Positions 41,920 to 51,950 of a DNA stretch of 64,000 nt are shown here, piece after piece. A model generated the notes under the pieces. The model saw only the letters and a program-made list of their open reading frames with translations, was not told the origin of the DNA and did no database searches. The position numbers were made by a program, and so were the translations under genes. This stretch comes from Acanthopleura granulata (taxonomy: Eukaryota; Mollusca; Polyplacophora; Chitonida; Chitonidae). Position 1 is the first letter of the stretch. Every line of letters begins with the position of its first letter. Location of the stretch: the NCBI GenBank assembly GCA_016165875.1, contig JABBOT010000005.1, positions 28,267,443 through 28,331,442 on the forward strand, written 5' to 3'.

Positions 41920-44760
41920 ATCATGGCCTACGGCCCCACGAACAAGACTATCAGCGAAGGGCATGAGACCGGTAAGATACGAGGCCTTCTCTTATAAATA
42001 ATGTTACGTTACGACTTACAATAGGTAATCTGTTCCCGGAGGCTGGCTTGACGGACGACTGGACGCCGTTACCTCGCTGTCTGGCATTATACAATTGATT
42101 CGCTCTGACTCGGACAATTTACAGTTTATTTAAGGCGTGCAAAGTATACTCCGCCGAACTCCCTATGAACCCGCAATTATGGAATTTTTTCCTCAACTAC
42201 GTCAGTACATTACACCAAAAGCTATTTAAGTCAAGGATGCTTATGGCATCAGACTTTACTTGAGGAGGGAAGTGCTTTACCACTTGTGTCTTAAACACTG
42301 CTCAGTGGCGTGTTTACTGAAAGGCTGATACCGGATATATCATTTCTACCAAATGTCTCCAAATGTTCGTGTCGTGGCGTTTTTTTGATAAGTTAGAACG
42401 GATTGTGTTAGACTTGGAGAGTTTTCGATGGCCTCATTTCAATGCTCACCCATCGGATTTACTTTTTCTATTTTCTTATTTATTTCCTTGTACGCCTTAT
42501 TCAAGAATTCTTTTGAACAAGCGTACGTATCTCTACGATCCTTGAAATGTTCCACATCCTGTCTGTTAGTGTGGACCATTCACTACTGAATATACATTAC
42601 GAATCTGTGTTGGTTGTACCAAATGCAATCATATTAACAGATGTATCAATAAATAGACAAATGATGAGGATTCTGATTTTTTCTTCGCTAGAAAAAGAAT
42701 GTTGTCCGGGTAGTACGCGCAGGCTCTCTCACATTAACCTAATTATGATATATATCATGAAGCGACAACACTGCAGCTCTGTACTTATGATGAGCAGCAA
42801 CGTGAAGAATTTCATCCAATCGTATTACTGTCCAGTTTGTCAAATAATCCGCTATCTGTGCCTTATTTACCGTTTAGGTATCTAAGACATGAACCCTTTA
42901 GAACAAACCACTAGTAAGGGATAGTGATGAATCCCGACTGAAAAGTCCAGCCAGTCTTCGTAGGACGACTCAGTCACAAATAACCCTTCTTGACAAGTTG
43001 ATTATCGTAAGCTACAAAGTACATCAAACTTCCAGAATAAACACTAATCACCTGAGGGCTCATAAATGTTCATCGAAAGAAATGTTTACATTTATCCAGA
43101 GTTTCTAATATTAAACTTAATAAACTTTACAAACACACTGTCGGAACAGTGGAAAGTATTTATATAAAGTATTTATGTTTAGCAGGACTGAGTACATGCG
43201 TTGATGCCTAAATTGTTGAAAATCAGCCTGAACCGGAATTAATGTATAAAAAATATAATGTCGAAAAACGGGGCATTTAGTAAGGCCCTTGTGAAATACT
43301 AATTCTGACTGCTGGATATCATTGCCACAACAGGGTTCTTGCCTAATATGTCTCCACATTTTTGCTGGAACCCTGGCTGAATAGGAGTGGGACATTACCC
43401 CCTTCCCCCCTCCATACATAAATCCGGCAGTGGGACTGTCTTTAGATGACGTGAAATCTTGACACTGATTAGAGCGTGTAAATGAGACCACTAATAGTGA
43501 GAGCAAGAAATCAGCTACGCGAACACTCCACTGTTTATCGTTTTCCTGGGAATCAAGAAGAGCTTTTACTCGGGTCCACCCTCCAATCTAGACTTCATCA
43601 AGATGGGTGTCCCATGTGCCCAAGAGAGCTTTTATCGGGTTAAGAAGCCATTGTCGGCTTGAAACTGGTCACAACATTTGGGATTAGGATGCGACAAGTC
43701 AATCATTTTGGTATCAATCTGAGGACACGCCCATTGGGATGAATGTCGGAAATAAATTTTCTTTTACCGCCAAAAACGCCGCATTAGCTATAATTCCAAT
43801 ACGATTTTGACCTGAGGACAAAGAAAGCCTCGTGAAAAAACGTAGACTATAGGAATATAGTTATGGGAATTTTTTACTTGTCTTAATTTTCCATTGAAAA
43901 ATTTGAATTTTTTCAGCTAAATTAACTGATTTGAGCAATACCGTTGTTTTTTTTGTTTGCAAATCTCGCTGACTGGGGATATCACTAGTTTTCTAAAGGC
44001 GACAAAAATAAAACAGGGAAATAAATTTCTTGTATCTTTCCTAGCAGACTTTCTTATCTCCATGGTTATCTGTATTTGTGGTCTGCTGTTCCATCATTTT
44101 ACTGAATGTCGACCATTAAATTTAGATGTATTTCAGAATATGCTAGAATATTTTTACATGTCAAAATCAAAGGTGGCTACAGTGTTCCGACTGTCCGATT
44201 ACTATGGGAAAAACAACAGACTTAGACTCATCGGTTTTGGAAGAGATTTGCCCAGTGCGCATTTTCCTTTCCGATGAAGTGTTTTTTTACCTGTAAACTT
44301 CAGACGAGAGAAAACGAGATGTAGAGTCTGGAATAGAATTTCACGAATAAATATGACAGTTAATTTTTTTTTATCAGCGGCCGATAATAGGCTAGTCTCT
44401 TCACCAAAAAGGCTTTTAGAGGAAAATACAATTTGACTCTAGACTTAAACTGCAGACACGGAAAAAACAACCGTTTTACATTTTATTCCCTGCTCAGGCG
44501 CAATTCGCCAATATTACTGGAAAATAGAGCATCTGGAAGTTGTGAAATACCCCCTTATCCAGCCTTGAAGTTGTGAAATCCCCCCTTACCCCCCCAAAAA
44601 ATTCACATACTGGGCTGGATAACCGCTGAGAAAGACGTCACAGCAATGCGATGACACAGTGTCTTTTTGCCGATATGACCCGTAAAGGTGAACCGAACCC
44701 GCCTAAAACAAGTCTTCCTCAGGGGTGTCTCACTGTATAATGTATAGCACGCCACAGTTC
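41920..44760. other. Non-coding stretch
   Basis: A SINE family 1 tail fragment may lie at 42,470-42,515 (ATTTATTTCCTTGTACGCCT). Otherwise nothing recognised. Confidence 0.45.
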
Positions 44761-44764
44761 TGTT

Positions 44765-44915
44765 TGTTTCTTCGTTTGGGCTGTAACGCCGCCGTCAACA
44801 TTGTTTCGGTCACATGGTCTTGTAGCAAACATTATATATATAGCCCTGCTAGGACGTCATGTCGAAGACACGGGACACGATACTCCAGCGTGTCGCATTA
44901 TACTGACACGGTTAG
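44765..44915 (-). mobile_element. SINE family 2, degraded middle part
   Basis: Matches the copy at 51.2-51.6 kb over CGAAGACACGGGACACGATA and GCATTATACTGACACGG. Confidence 0.5.
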
Positions 44916-44919
44916 AGCA

Positions 44920-46640
44920 ATACTTGGTTAATTCCACGTTTATAGACACTCTGTACACTACAGTATCGGGTCCAGTAGTCGTGCTCAAAGAACAAGAGAC
45001 CGTTCACAAGAACAGCAGCGTAACAAAAGGAAAGGATTTGCTCAGGATTACCGCACAGTGAAGAACATTTTCCTTGTAGGGCTGCGAGGAGTAGTATATG
45101 TGCGAGAAACCAGGGGAAAACCACCGCCCTCTGTTAGGTGCCCGGAAAACCTCCTGACACAAAGCTGTGGCCGACCGTACTAGACCAGCATTGGCTGTTG
45201 ACAACACTTAGCACTACATAAGGGGATCTAGTATATTTAGCTGAAGGTTGAGTGATTTATACCCATTTCAGAGTAGAGGAAATTGAGACTTTAAAGTGTC
45301 GTTTTGATCGCAGGTTCCGACGTATCGGAAATCGAGTTGAAAAATAATGTGTTTTTCCAAGCACCTAATTTTGAAAGACGCTGCAAACCCAGTGACTTTA
45401 AGAATATGAAATGCGCTTAAATCCATCACTCACTCGAGCTGTTCGTTTATACATAATACAAGAACATTTCAGCTAGCTTTCCACTGAAAGGACCAAAATA
45501 AATAAAATGGTACCGAACTGAGGTAAGACACTTCGCTCTGTGCTGTTGCTTAGCGACACTGTCGTACTACGTCACTACTTTACGGCCACAGTGACGAGGG
45601 CACAAATCTGGATCGCTCTGTGTTAAGAGGTCTGTTCACGACAAAATTCCATTTACTTGACATATGCTGCCTTTCAGTCTTAGTTACTGAGTGAAACCTT
45701 CAACACGATTCTAGTTTCCGAATACATGACCACAAGAACATCACATATTATAAATTCTTAAATTTAACAGCAATATTCAGTTGTATTGCAACTGGCGTAA
45801 ATCACGTCCATTCTCAGGAGATTTGAAAGGGACCAAGGCTAAAAATGATGCGGTTGTTGTTGTTGTTATTCATTTGGAAACCCCAGGATGGGTGTTGCAG
45901 AAGGATTGTCAATTAAATAAACAAATTCATTTATTGATTCAATGATGTTTCATTCATTTGGCAGCAGGCGAGACACGAGTGAAGGAAACCAGGGCCCGGA
46001 GATGTCTACCATATATACTTGCTCTCTCACGTGACACTAGCAGCGCGTGCAGGACTTTGAGCACGTGACTTCACTGGTCAAGGACCAACTGGATTGAGCG
46101 AAAACCGGGAAACACGAACTGGGACGGTGAAGGTCGTCAGTTTGAGCTAACAGATGGTATTTTTCAAGAACACAAATGATTAATGTGTTTATAACCACAC
46201 TGAATGAAAAACAAGACTTAGGCGGAGATTTCCGTTTTGATAGATTTTGAAGTATGAAATACTGACAGTGGGCTGTATCGTGTAGAAGATGTGTAAAATT
46301 CCGCCTTGATAGATGGTGCTGGTCATTACGTTCAGTCTTTCATAACGCGGATTTATGTCTGACATTCCGGAGGCCTATCGCAAATTGAATACTTACGACG
46401 ATAAATAACCTATCTAGTTTTCGAAAGTGAGAAATAGCGGCTTATACCATATACCTACGTCCACCACGGCCTTTGCTCAAGTGGGAAGAAAAAAAGTGAT
46501 AAAACTGTGACCCAAAGAATGAAATACAAAATGCCCCCCCCCCGCAAAAAAAACCCAAAAAAACCCCACCAACCTCCCCAACAAAGAAAACAAAAACAAA
46601 AAATAAAAACTAAAATAAAAAACAAACAAACAAACAAAGC
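44920..46640. other. Non-coding stretch ending in A/C-rich low complexity
   Basis: 46,525-46,645 is a C-run followed by A-rich sequence with AAAC units. No gene recognised. Confidence 0.5.
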
Positions 46641-46711
46641 AAATCACAACAGTAGTATACTAGGGAACTTACAGGTCTCATTCCTATCTTTTAACCCGGG
46701 AGGTACCTTGG

Positions 46712-46918
46712 TGACGTCATATGACGTGATAGGTTGTGGTGGGAAGGGGTAGGTTATCATGGAGTGCACAGGATGCGCGGGAGGTGGGAGGTGTTTTTTT
46801 TCCTATCACGTGGTGCGGGCGTGATCAGGTGCATGAGGGAGTTACCTTTATGACGTCATAAGTTTTGGGAAGGTGGAAGGTCTTATTTGTTTTTTTCCTA
46901 TCATGCGGTGTGCACGTG
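46712..46918 (+). promoter_or_regulatory. CRE and E-box cluster upstream of the zinc-finger gene
   Basis: TGACGTCA palindromes at 46,712-46,719 and 46,851-46,858, a half site TGACGTGA at 46,722, and CACGTG at 46,807-46,812 and 46,913-46,918. They sit in an imperfect tandem repeat of ~110-150 bp ending ~100 bp before the ATG. The matching region is deleted from the copy at 16.5 kb. Confidence 0.5.
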
Positions 46919-47019
46919 ATGATAACATTAAAAGGTATAGAATGGGAGTGGTTGTCTTTTTTCACTGTGTTTGGCAGTGTATAAGCACGTAGGCGTGGAT
47001 GACTGGAGGCAGGTGTTAA

Positions 47020-47226
47020 ATGTTGGGATTTACCTGTGATTTGTGTTCGCGTGTTTTTAGGGCACGTAAAACGCTAAATCTTCACAAGCGGGAAGTTCAT
47101 GGATCGGGAAGGTGTACGTATAGTTGTAAGGATTGTGCTAAGCAGTTTACCCGTATGTCAAACCTGCAACGGCATTATCATCGGACTGGACTTGGAGAGG
47201 AAAGTTATATGGATGGAGAAACAATG
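47020..47226 (+). CDS. C2H2 zinc-finger protein, exon 1
   Basis: Sixty-nine codons from ATG to a splice donor (ATG then GTGAGT at 47,227). Finger 1 is CDLC-x12-H-x4-H (residues ~6-28). Finger 2 is CKDC-x12-H with the last His spaced abnormally (HYHRTGLGEE), so it may bind zinc poorly. Two fingers followed by a GEE-rich linker suggest a DNA-binding regulator; later exons are unknown. It is the leftmost gene of the Polinton terminal region and is transcribed inward, opposite to the small cassettes. Confidence 0.7.
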
Positions 47227-47230
47227 GTGA

Positions 47231-47234
<4 letters not shown>

Positions 47235-47262
<28 letters not shown>
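47235..47262. repeat. (TA)n microsatellite
   Basis: Same intron position as the longer repeat at 16,735. Confidence 0.95.
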
Positions 47263-47266
<4 letters not shown>

Positions 47267-47691
47267 CTGTTGTGAGTATACATTTTCAGAGCATAGTGTG
47301 TCGTATTTATATTTATATATATGATAAGTTAAGGGGGAGTGAATGTTACGGGCTAATCTTTGTTTGATTATGTGACATCATGGTGTGTGATGTCACGACA
47401 AATCACAGACATATGAATGACAAAGAAACACAATACATAACATAGAGTACATGAAAAAACAAACGAGCATTTATCCATCGGTGTAGGGGTTTTCAGGGGG
47501 TAGTCGGTTTTGAGGGCGTGGTAAAATCTACGGAGCTTATGAACATTAACAATTAAAACAATGTAAATGTACATAGGCTCTGTAAAGTGTGCCCGGCATA
47601 TACCCATCGGTCCATTGGCGTAGATTTTGAAGGTAGGTTGTGTTGAGGGGATGGGACAATATACTCTTTCCCAATACATTGATAGTTAAAA

Positions 47692-47877
47692 TTATAATGT
47701 CAATGTACCGACTAAAAGTTTAGTTTGTCTCCCATACAGCCACTGCTCCGTCCGTGTAGGTCTTTCTTGTAGGTGACCGTCGACAGTTATAAATAGACAA
47801 TGTAGAAAGCCACGGATGTAGTATAGTGTACAGCGTGGTTGTGCTTGATCCATCTCTGGAGCGTTGTCATGGTCCAT
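47692..47877 (-). CDS. Small protein H, single copy (hypothetical)
   Basis: A 61-codon frame, longer than its relatives at 17.5-17.9 kb: MDHDNAPEMDQAQPRC then a hydrophobic YYIRGFLHCLFITV and a polar end with PTRTEQWLYGRQTK. The PTRTEQWLYGR part is also readable in copy 1, in a different frame relative to the start (near 17,715-17,745), which supports an original protein of this length. Function unknown. Confidence 0.45.
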   Translation of the reverse strand: MDHDNAPEMDQAQPRCTLYYIRGFLHCLFITVDGHLQERPTRTEQWLYGRQTKLLVGTLTL

Positions 47878-48059
47878 CGTGCGGTAGATGACTGTCAGGT
47901 GCTCACATATTATACTACACTGTGAACATCAGACTTCACCTAGTGTACAATAAATAGTGTACAGAATAGATAAATCACAAAAATAACCAATAAATAAAGA
48001 AATAAAATAACCCCAAAATAGCCAAAACTTCCAAAAAACATACAAAAAAAAACCATGCT

Positions 48060-48118
48060 CGTATTTCGCAAAGTCCTTTCGACAGGGTGGGTGGCTCTGG
48101 ATACAGGAAGAGTCCACG
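48060..48118 (-). terminator. Disrupted histone-type stem-loop of gene I/G, copy 2
   Basis: Both stem arms (GGACTCTT and AGAGCC) and the downstream element CTGTCGAAAGGACTTTG are kept, but the loop is enlarged by an insertion compared with 18,146-18,161. Confidence 0.55.
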
Positions 48119-48253
48119 ATGAAGAGAAGCCGTGATTATAACGAGAGTCCGCAATGGAAAGAAGTGGTGATTATAATAGGAGAAGGGTCTAGAAGAGGCG
48201 GTAGGATGAGGAAGGAAACGACAGTACACACGTCTTGTCACTGACTATCACCG

Positions 48254-48424
48254 ATTAAACATGGCGCTGGTAGTCCGATGGTCAGGAGAAGAAGACGGAG
48301 GAAAAGCGATGGTATAGACATCTTTCCTAGGATCCATACACAGGAGGTTTCCAATGACTTGGTGAGGCTAAATGGTACACAGGAGGTAAAGCTACGGCAT
48401 GTACATTCCAGAGATGCAGGAGGT
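48254..48424 (+). CDS. Possible plus-strand exon, copy 2
   Basis: Reads SPMVRRRRRRKSDGIDIFPR then HTQEVSNDLVRLNGTQEVK to a stop. Conserved with 18,230-18,352. A basic tract followed by an amphipathic helix. Splice sites are not established. Confidence 0.3.
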
Positions 48425-48560
48425 TTCCAATGACTTGGTGAGGATAAAAACTACACAGGAGATAAAACTACGGCATGTACATTCCAGGGGTGTGGCAATG
48501 ATCCATACGCAGGAGGATTCCTGTGATAAAGGTGAAGGAAAGATACGGCATGTACATTCC
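48340..48560. repeat. ~76-bp tandem repeat
   Basis: Two clear units begin with GCAGGAGGTTTCCAATGACT-type sequence and contain ACGGCATGTACATTCCAG, followed by a partial third. Confidence 0.85.
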
Positions 48561-48668
48561 AGCGAGGTCTGCCGCCTTGTACGAGAAGTGCTTGGCAAAC
48601 TGCATGAAGAACAAGGCCTTGCCACGATTCGTGAAGAATAAGAGATCCTTCAGCCAGCCAGCCGCCAC
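48468..48668 (-). CDS. Small hydrophobic protein I, copy 2
   Basis: Frame opening at a GTG (MAAGWLKDLLFFTNRGKALF). It shares AGWLKDLLFF and FAKHFSY with the 39-codon copy at 18,625 and continues into the 76-bp repeat, which encodes GMYMP twice. The start codon has changed relative to copy 1 (ATGGCAGG there), so this copy may be inactive. Confidence 0.4.
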   Translation of the reverse strand: MAAGWLKDLLFFTNRGKALFFMQFAKHFSYKAADLAGMYMPYLSFTFITGILLRMDHCHTPGMYMP

Positions 48669-48680
48669 ACATACGCCTGG

Positions 48681-49058
48681 TTATGAAACTTTGTTGTTGT
48701 TGGGTGGTTCTTCCAAATATCTATATTCCGCCTGCTCACATAAAAGTCTCACATGATTCCTTTCCATTATGTACTGCAGGTCGCTAACCTCTGAAGCGTG
48801 TAACTTGATTCTAAACTCTGGTCCTGGTCCCACCATAACTTGTCGCTCCAAGGCTTCCATTTATTTTAAATAGGCGGTTTCATACTTCGTGTAAAAGTAT
48901 TCCAGTCGTTTCTTCAGGAGGAATCGCCATAACGCTAGTCCATCCATTTCGGGGTCCCCTGTACGTACCAGGATGCTCGGGCAGTCTCGTAATGGAATAA
49001 TCATCTCCGTGAGTGAATCCACAATCTTCCTCTCTTTGGCTTTTTGTCGTGGAATCAC
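48681..49058 (-). pseudogene. Small protein G, copy 2, nonsense-interrupted
   Basis: Starts MIPRQKAKERKIVDSL at 49,058 and is open for 65 codons to a TAA at 48,861-48,863, then open again to 48,681 (MEALERQVMVGPGPEF... to NNNKVS). The TATATAG box at 49,112-49,119 matches copy 1. Its single stop is at a position where copy 1 has a Tyr codon. Confidence 0.6.
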
Positions 49059-49119
49059 CTCCAGCAGAAATGCAGTAGAGTGACTGTGCGTCTGTCACCA
49101 ATGCTAACAGACTATATAG

Positions 49120-49940
49120 CAGCAGCGCGGATTTAAACGAAAGCAGTGGTTTTGGAATTATCTGAGCGGCGATTGGTGAAGAAAAAAAAAATGCGGGCAC
49201 CGGTGTACTCCAGGAGTTGTTTTAATAAATAAATATACCGGTGCTTGTAAAGTCCCGCAGCAGTAACATACTAAAAAGCGCGACGGTCAGAGAGAGCAAT
49301 TTCACCATTTCTCATTGGTTCAAAGCGGTCACGTGGGCTTTCTGCATTTACAAGAATTGTGTTTTTACCGTGTCACTTTTTGGATGGAAATATAAGAATA
49401 TAGCGTTAAATATCAACTTTTATTTAGACATAAGCTTAATAATTAAAAAATAGAAGTCCTTAATATACATAATTTGTCAGCGTGGGTATAAAATATGAAA
49501 GAGGTAAAGAAATAATTGGTGTTTTACACGCCAAGAGAACCACAACAGTAGATGTACGCTATATCGGTAAGAGCTGGAGGTAGAGCAAATTCCACTGTTC
49601 TGATTGGTCGATAGTGGGCGATGTGTGAGCAGTGCTAAGAAATTTTCAATCCTTGTGTTTCACTATAGCATAGTGATTTGCCTTATAGGATATTAAAAAC
49701 AATGTTTCGCTCTCGTAGGTTCATACAATACACAGGACTATTCCTGCATATAGAGAGATATCAATAGCTGACTTGTATGTACAGAAATATAAAAAACAAA
49801 TGCAGTGTGAAAATATCAGCTTTTAGTTTTGAGATATAAATTTAATAATTAGAGTGGGGCTGCATGTCAGGAGGGCTGATTTTTTTTGTTTGTTTTTACA
49901 TAAAACGGACAAATCACCAACATTAAAACGAGACATACAT
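49120..49940. other. Conserved non-coding segment, copy 2
   Basis: Counterpart of 19,100-19,850. The last part (49,855-49,945) holds the shared cassette 3' flank (CAGGAGGGCTGAT and GGACAAATCACCAACATTAA). Confidence 0.6.
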
Positions 49941-49942
49941 AA

Positions 49943-49945
<3 letters not shown>

Positions 49946-49987
<42 letters not shown>
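49946..49987. repeat. (TA)n microsatellite
   Basis: About 20 units, at the same place relative to the stem-loop as the repeat at 20,052. Confidence 0.97.
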
Positions 49988-49990
<3 letters not shown>

Positions 49991-50035
49991 ATACGAAACA
50001 AATTTCGAAAACAAATCTTTCGGAAGAATTGGTTT

Positions 50036-50051
50036 GGCCCTGAAAAGGGCC
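50036..50051 (-). terminator. Canonical histone-type 3' stem-loop, cassette F
   Basis: The minus strand reads GGCCCTTTTCAGGGCC, a full match to the histone stem-loop consensus, preceded by CCAAA. TTCCGAAAGATTTG follows at ~15 nt. Confidence 0.9.
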
Positions 50052-50099
50052 TTTGGACTGCACGGTTCCCTCCAGGGACGGTTATGGTAGCGGTGTGCC

Positions 50100-50291
50100 T
50101 CACTGCACTGGCCCAGCTTTGGCAGCTGGCAGCCTCTCCGAGGCGTCTCTTTTCACGGCTTTAGCTTCGCTGATTTCCAGCTCTATGTTTTCCCACATGG
50201 AGTCATGCATAACGTATTTCACGGTCTCTTCATATTGTGCGCATGCATGCCCGTATGCGATCGCACGTCGGTGTAGCTTTTCCTCAGCCAT
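50100..50291 (-). CDS. Cassette F small helical protein
   Basis: An intact 63-codon frame starting MAEEKLHRRAIAYGHACAQY. It looks almost entirely helical and highly charged (ENIELEISEAKAVKRDASER). Start chosen because it is the first ATG ~35 bp below the TATA box. A longer frame extends upstream through the promoter and is not likely to be used. The promoter matches that of cassette E (20.5 kb) over ~40 bp, yet the proteins share no clear similarity. Ends 48 bp before a canonical histone stem-loop. Confidence 0.65.
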   Translation of the reverse strand: MAEEKLHRRAIAYGHACAQYEETVKYVMHDSMWENIELEISEAKAVKRDASERLPAAKAGPVQ

Positions 50292-50325
50292 GCTGACGTG
50301 TGTACTGGCAAATGAGTCAGTTTCC

Positions 50326-50376
50326 CTTTTATATGAATTGGGCGGCTTGTAAAGTTTTAAAACTGCGGGCCGAATA
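50326..50376 (-). promoter_or_regulatory. Cassette F promoter
   Basis: The minus strand has ATTCGGCCCGCAGT (50,363-50,376), TTTACAAGCCGCCCAATTCA and TATAAAAG (50,326-50,333). Confidence 0.7.
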
Positions 50377-50635
50377 GAGAGCAAAATTATGGCCATTTGA
50401 ATACAGGGACTCGACACTGTTTTATTGTTATATTTTTTACTTATATATTCATATAAAAAGAATACGAGTATAAGATTCTCTCTAGACTGGGACTACTGAA
50501 AGATGAAAAAAACGAACCCTGAAAAATCAAGCACGTTGACATTCTCCGAATGTAAGCAAACTGAAGTCTGGCTCAGACGGACCACTGCAGTCAACAGTAA
50601 CATGACTACGCACGAACATATGGTTTCACCAGGGG

Positions 50636-50820
50636 GCCTCCGTAGCTCGCTAGCGCAGGGTAATGACTCACAAGCCTCCCACCTGTGCGGGCGCTGTGAG
50701 TCCGGCTCCTGATGACTTCATCTTCTGCCGTGGGTTTCCGTCCACCATAATGCTAGCCGCCGTCGTATAAGTGAAATATTCTTGAGTGCAGCGCAAAATA
50801 CCAATCTAAGAAATAAATAC
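50636..50820 (+). mobile_element. SINE family 1, internally deleted
   Basis: Head GCCTCCGTAGCTCGCTAGCG, shortened body, tail GTGAAATATTCTTGAGTGCA. Confidence 0.8.
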
Positions 50821-51007
50821 ATATAGTTTCACCACAACACCGTTGTACAGTTTTAGTTATGTCCACACAGGGTTCACTTGCGGGGTATATACATGGCTGT
50901 AGACACGGAATGCAGTTAACAGGTACATTCATGTACATGCACATGTATATGCAGTACATGTCGTCGTAGTAGACAGAATGAATGAAATGAAGGGGTATCA
51001 TTCTATT

Positions 51008-51095
51008 TACTGAACTCACAGCCACCGCATCGGTGAGAGGCACGGCGTCATAACGCCGGACTGGCGCGCTAATCCCCTCGGCCAAGGAGGCACCC
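51008..51095 (-). mobile_element. SINE family 1, head fragment
   Basis: Head only: CTGAACTCACAGCCACCGCA to CCCCTCGGCCAAGGAGGCAC. Confidence 0.75.
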
Positions 51096-51237
51096 TGAAA
51101 AGGTATTACAATACAGGTATATAGTACATGACATGCAGTTATGGGGTGTATACATAAACCACATGGTCACAGTGTACCTAGAGTGCAGTTTATAGGATAT
51201 ATTACGCATATTACATGCTTGTGGCAGACAGAAAATA

Positions 51238-51612
51238 TGTAGAGAGTGAATGCTTGGGACTTAACGTAGTACTTAACAATGTTTCAGTCATATGACGACG
51301 ATTAGTCCCTTTGGTGTGTGCATACAGTATGCCTTCTTGTGGCAGAGCGAGCCTATGGCGCAAAAGTGCTGCCGTCATTGGAACATCATACCGAAGACAC
51401 CAGACATGACACCCCACCCAGTCACTTTATACTGACGCCGAGTCGACCAGTCCTGTGTCCTTTCCCAAACCTCTCAAATCTGAACTCCAAGCGAGGCAAC
51501 AACGAGTGACATTTTTGAAGTTTTTGGTATGACCCGACCTTGGCTTGAGAGTGGATCTCCCGACATCGAAGCGGACGCTCTAACCACTAGAGCATCGAGA
51601 CAGTCTCAGTAA
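51238..51612 (-). mobile_element. SINE family 2, near full length
   Basis: Tail at left (GTGAATGCTTGGGACTTAAC), middle CCGAAGACACCAGACATGAC, and a tRNA-like head at right whose complement reads CTCTAGTGGTTAGAGCGTCC. Confidence 0.85.
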
Positions 51613-51950
51613 ACACTGAGGGGAGAAACGTATAGTATATTGGTTTATAGGACACGAAGTACAGTTATGGGGTATATGCATGTAGCACATGGCTGCAATA
51701 GACAGTATTCAGTTATGATCCATATAAATACACCATATGCACAAGTATGAGTTCAGGTATGGTGATATATATATAGTGCATAGGTGTACCGGGCACACAG
51801 TGGATTTATCTGGTATATGCATACACATATAGTATATGGCTGTCGCGGCACACAGTAAATTTGTAGATCATGAACATCTAGTACATGGCTCTAGTTGACA
51901 CAGAATGTCGTTATGGTGTATATGAAATTCGCTCATGGCTGTGTTATTAC

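Larger units (their letters stand above)
46650..50388 (+). mobile_element. Second Polinton, left-terminal fragment only
   Basis: Direct repeat of 16,510-20,600. It begins with AGTAGTATAC, carries the more complete zinc-finger exon, gene H, genes I and G and cassette F, and stops at GAGAGCAAAAT. No PolB or capsid genes follow. Confidence 0.85.

Noticed and set aside
42363..43506. Several 60-130-codon frames between 42.3 and 43.5 kb
   Set aside because: No domain, no start context, no conservation with anything in the window; length is expected by chance in such sequence.
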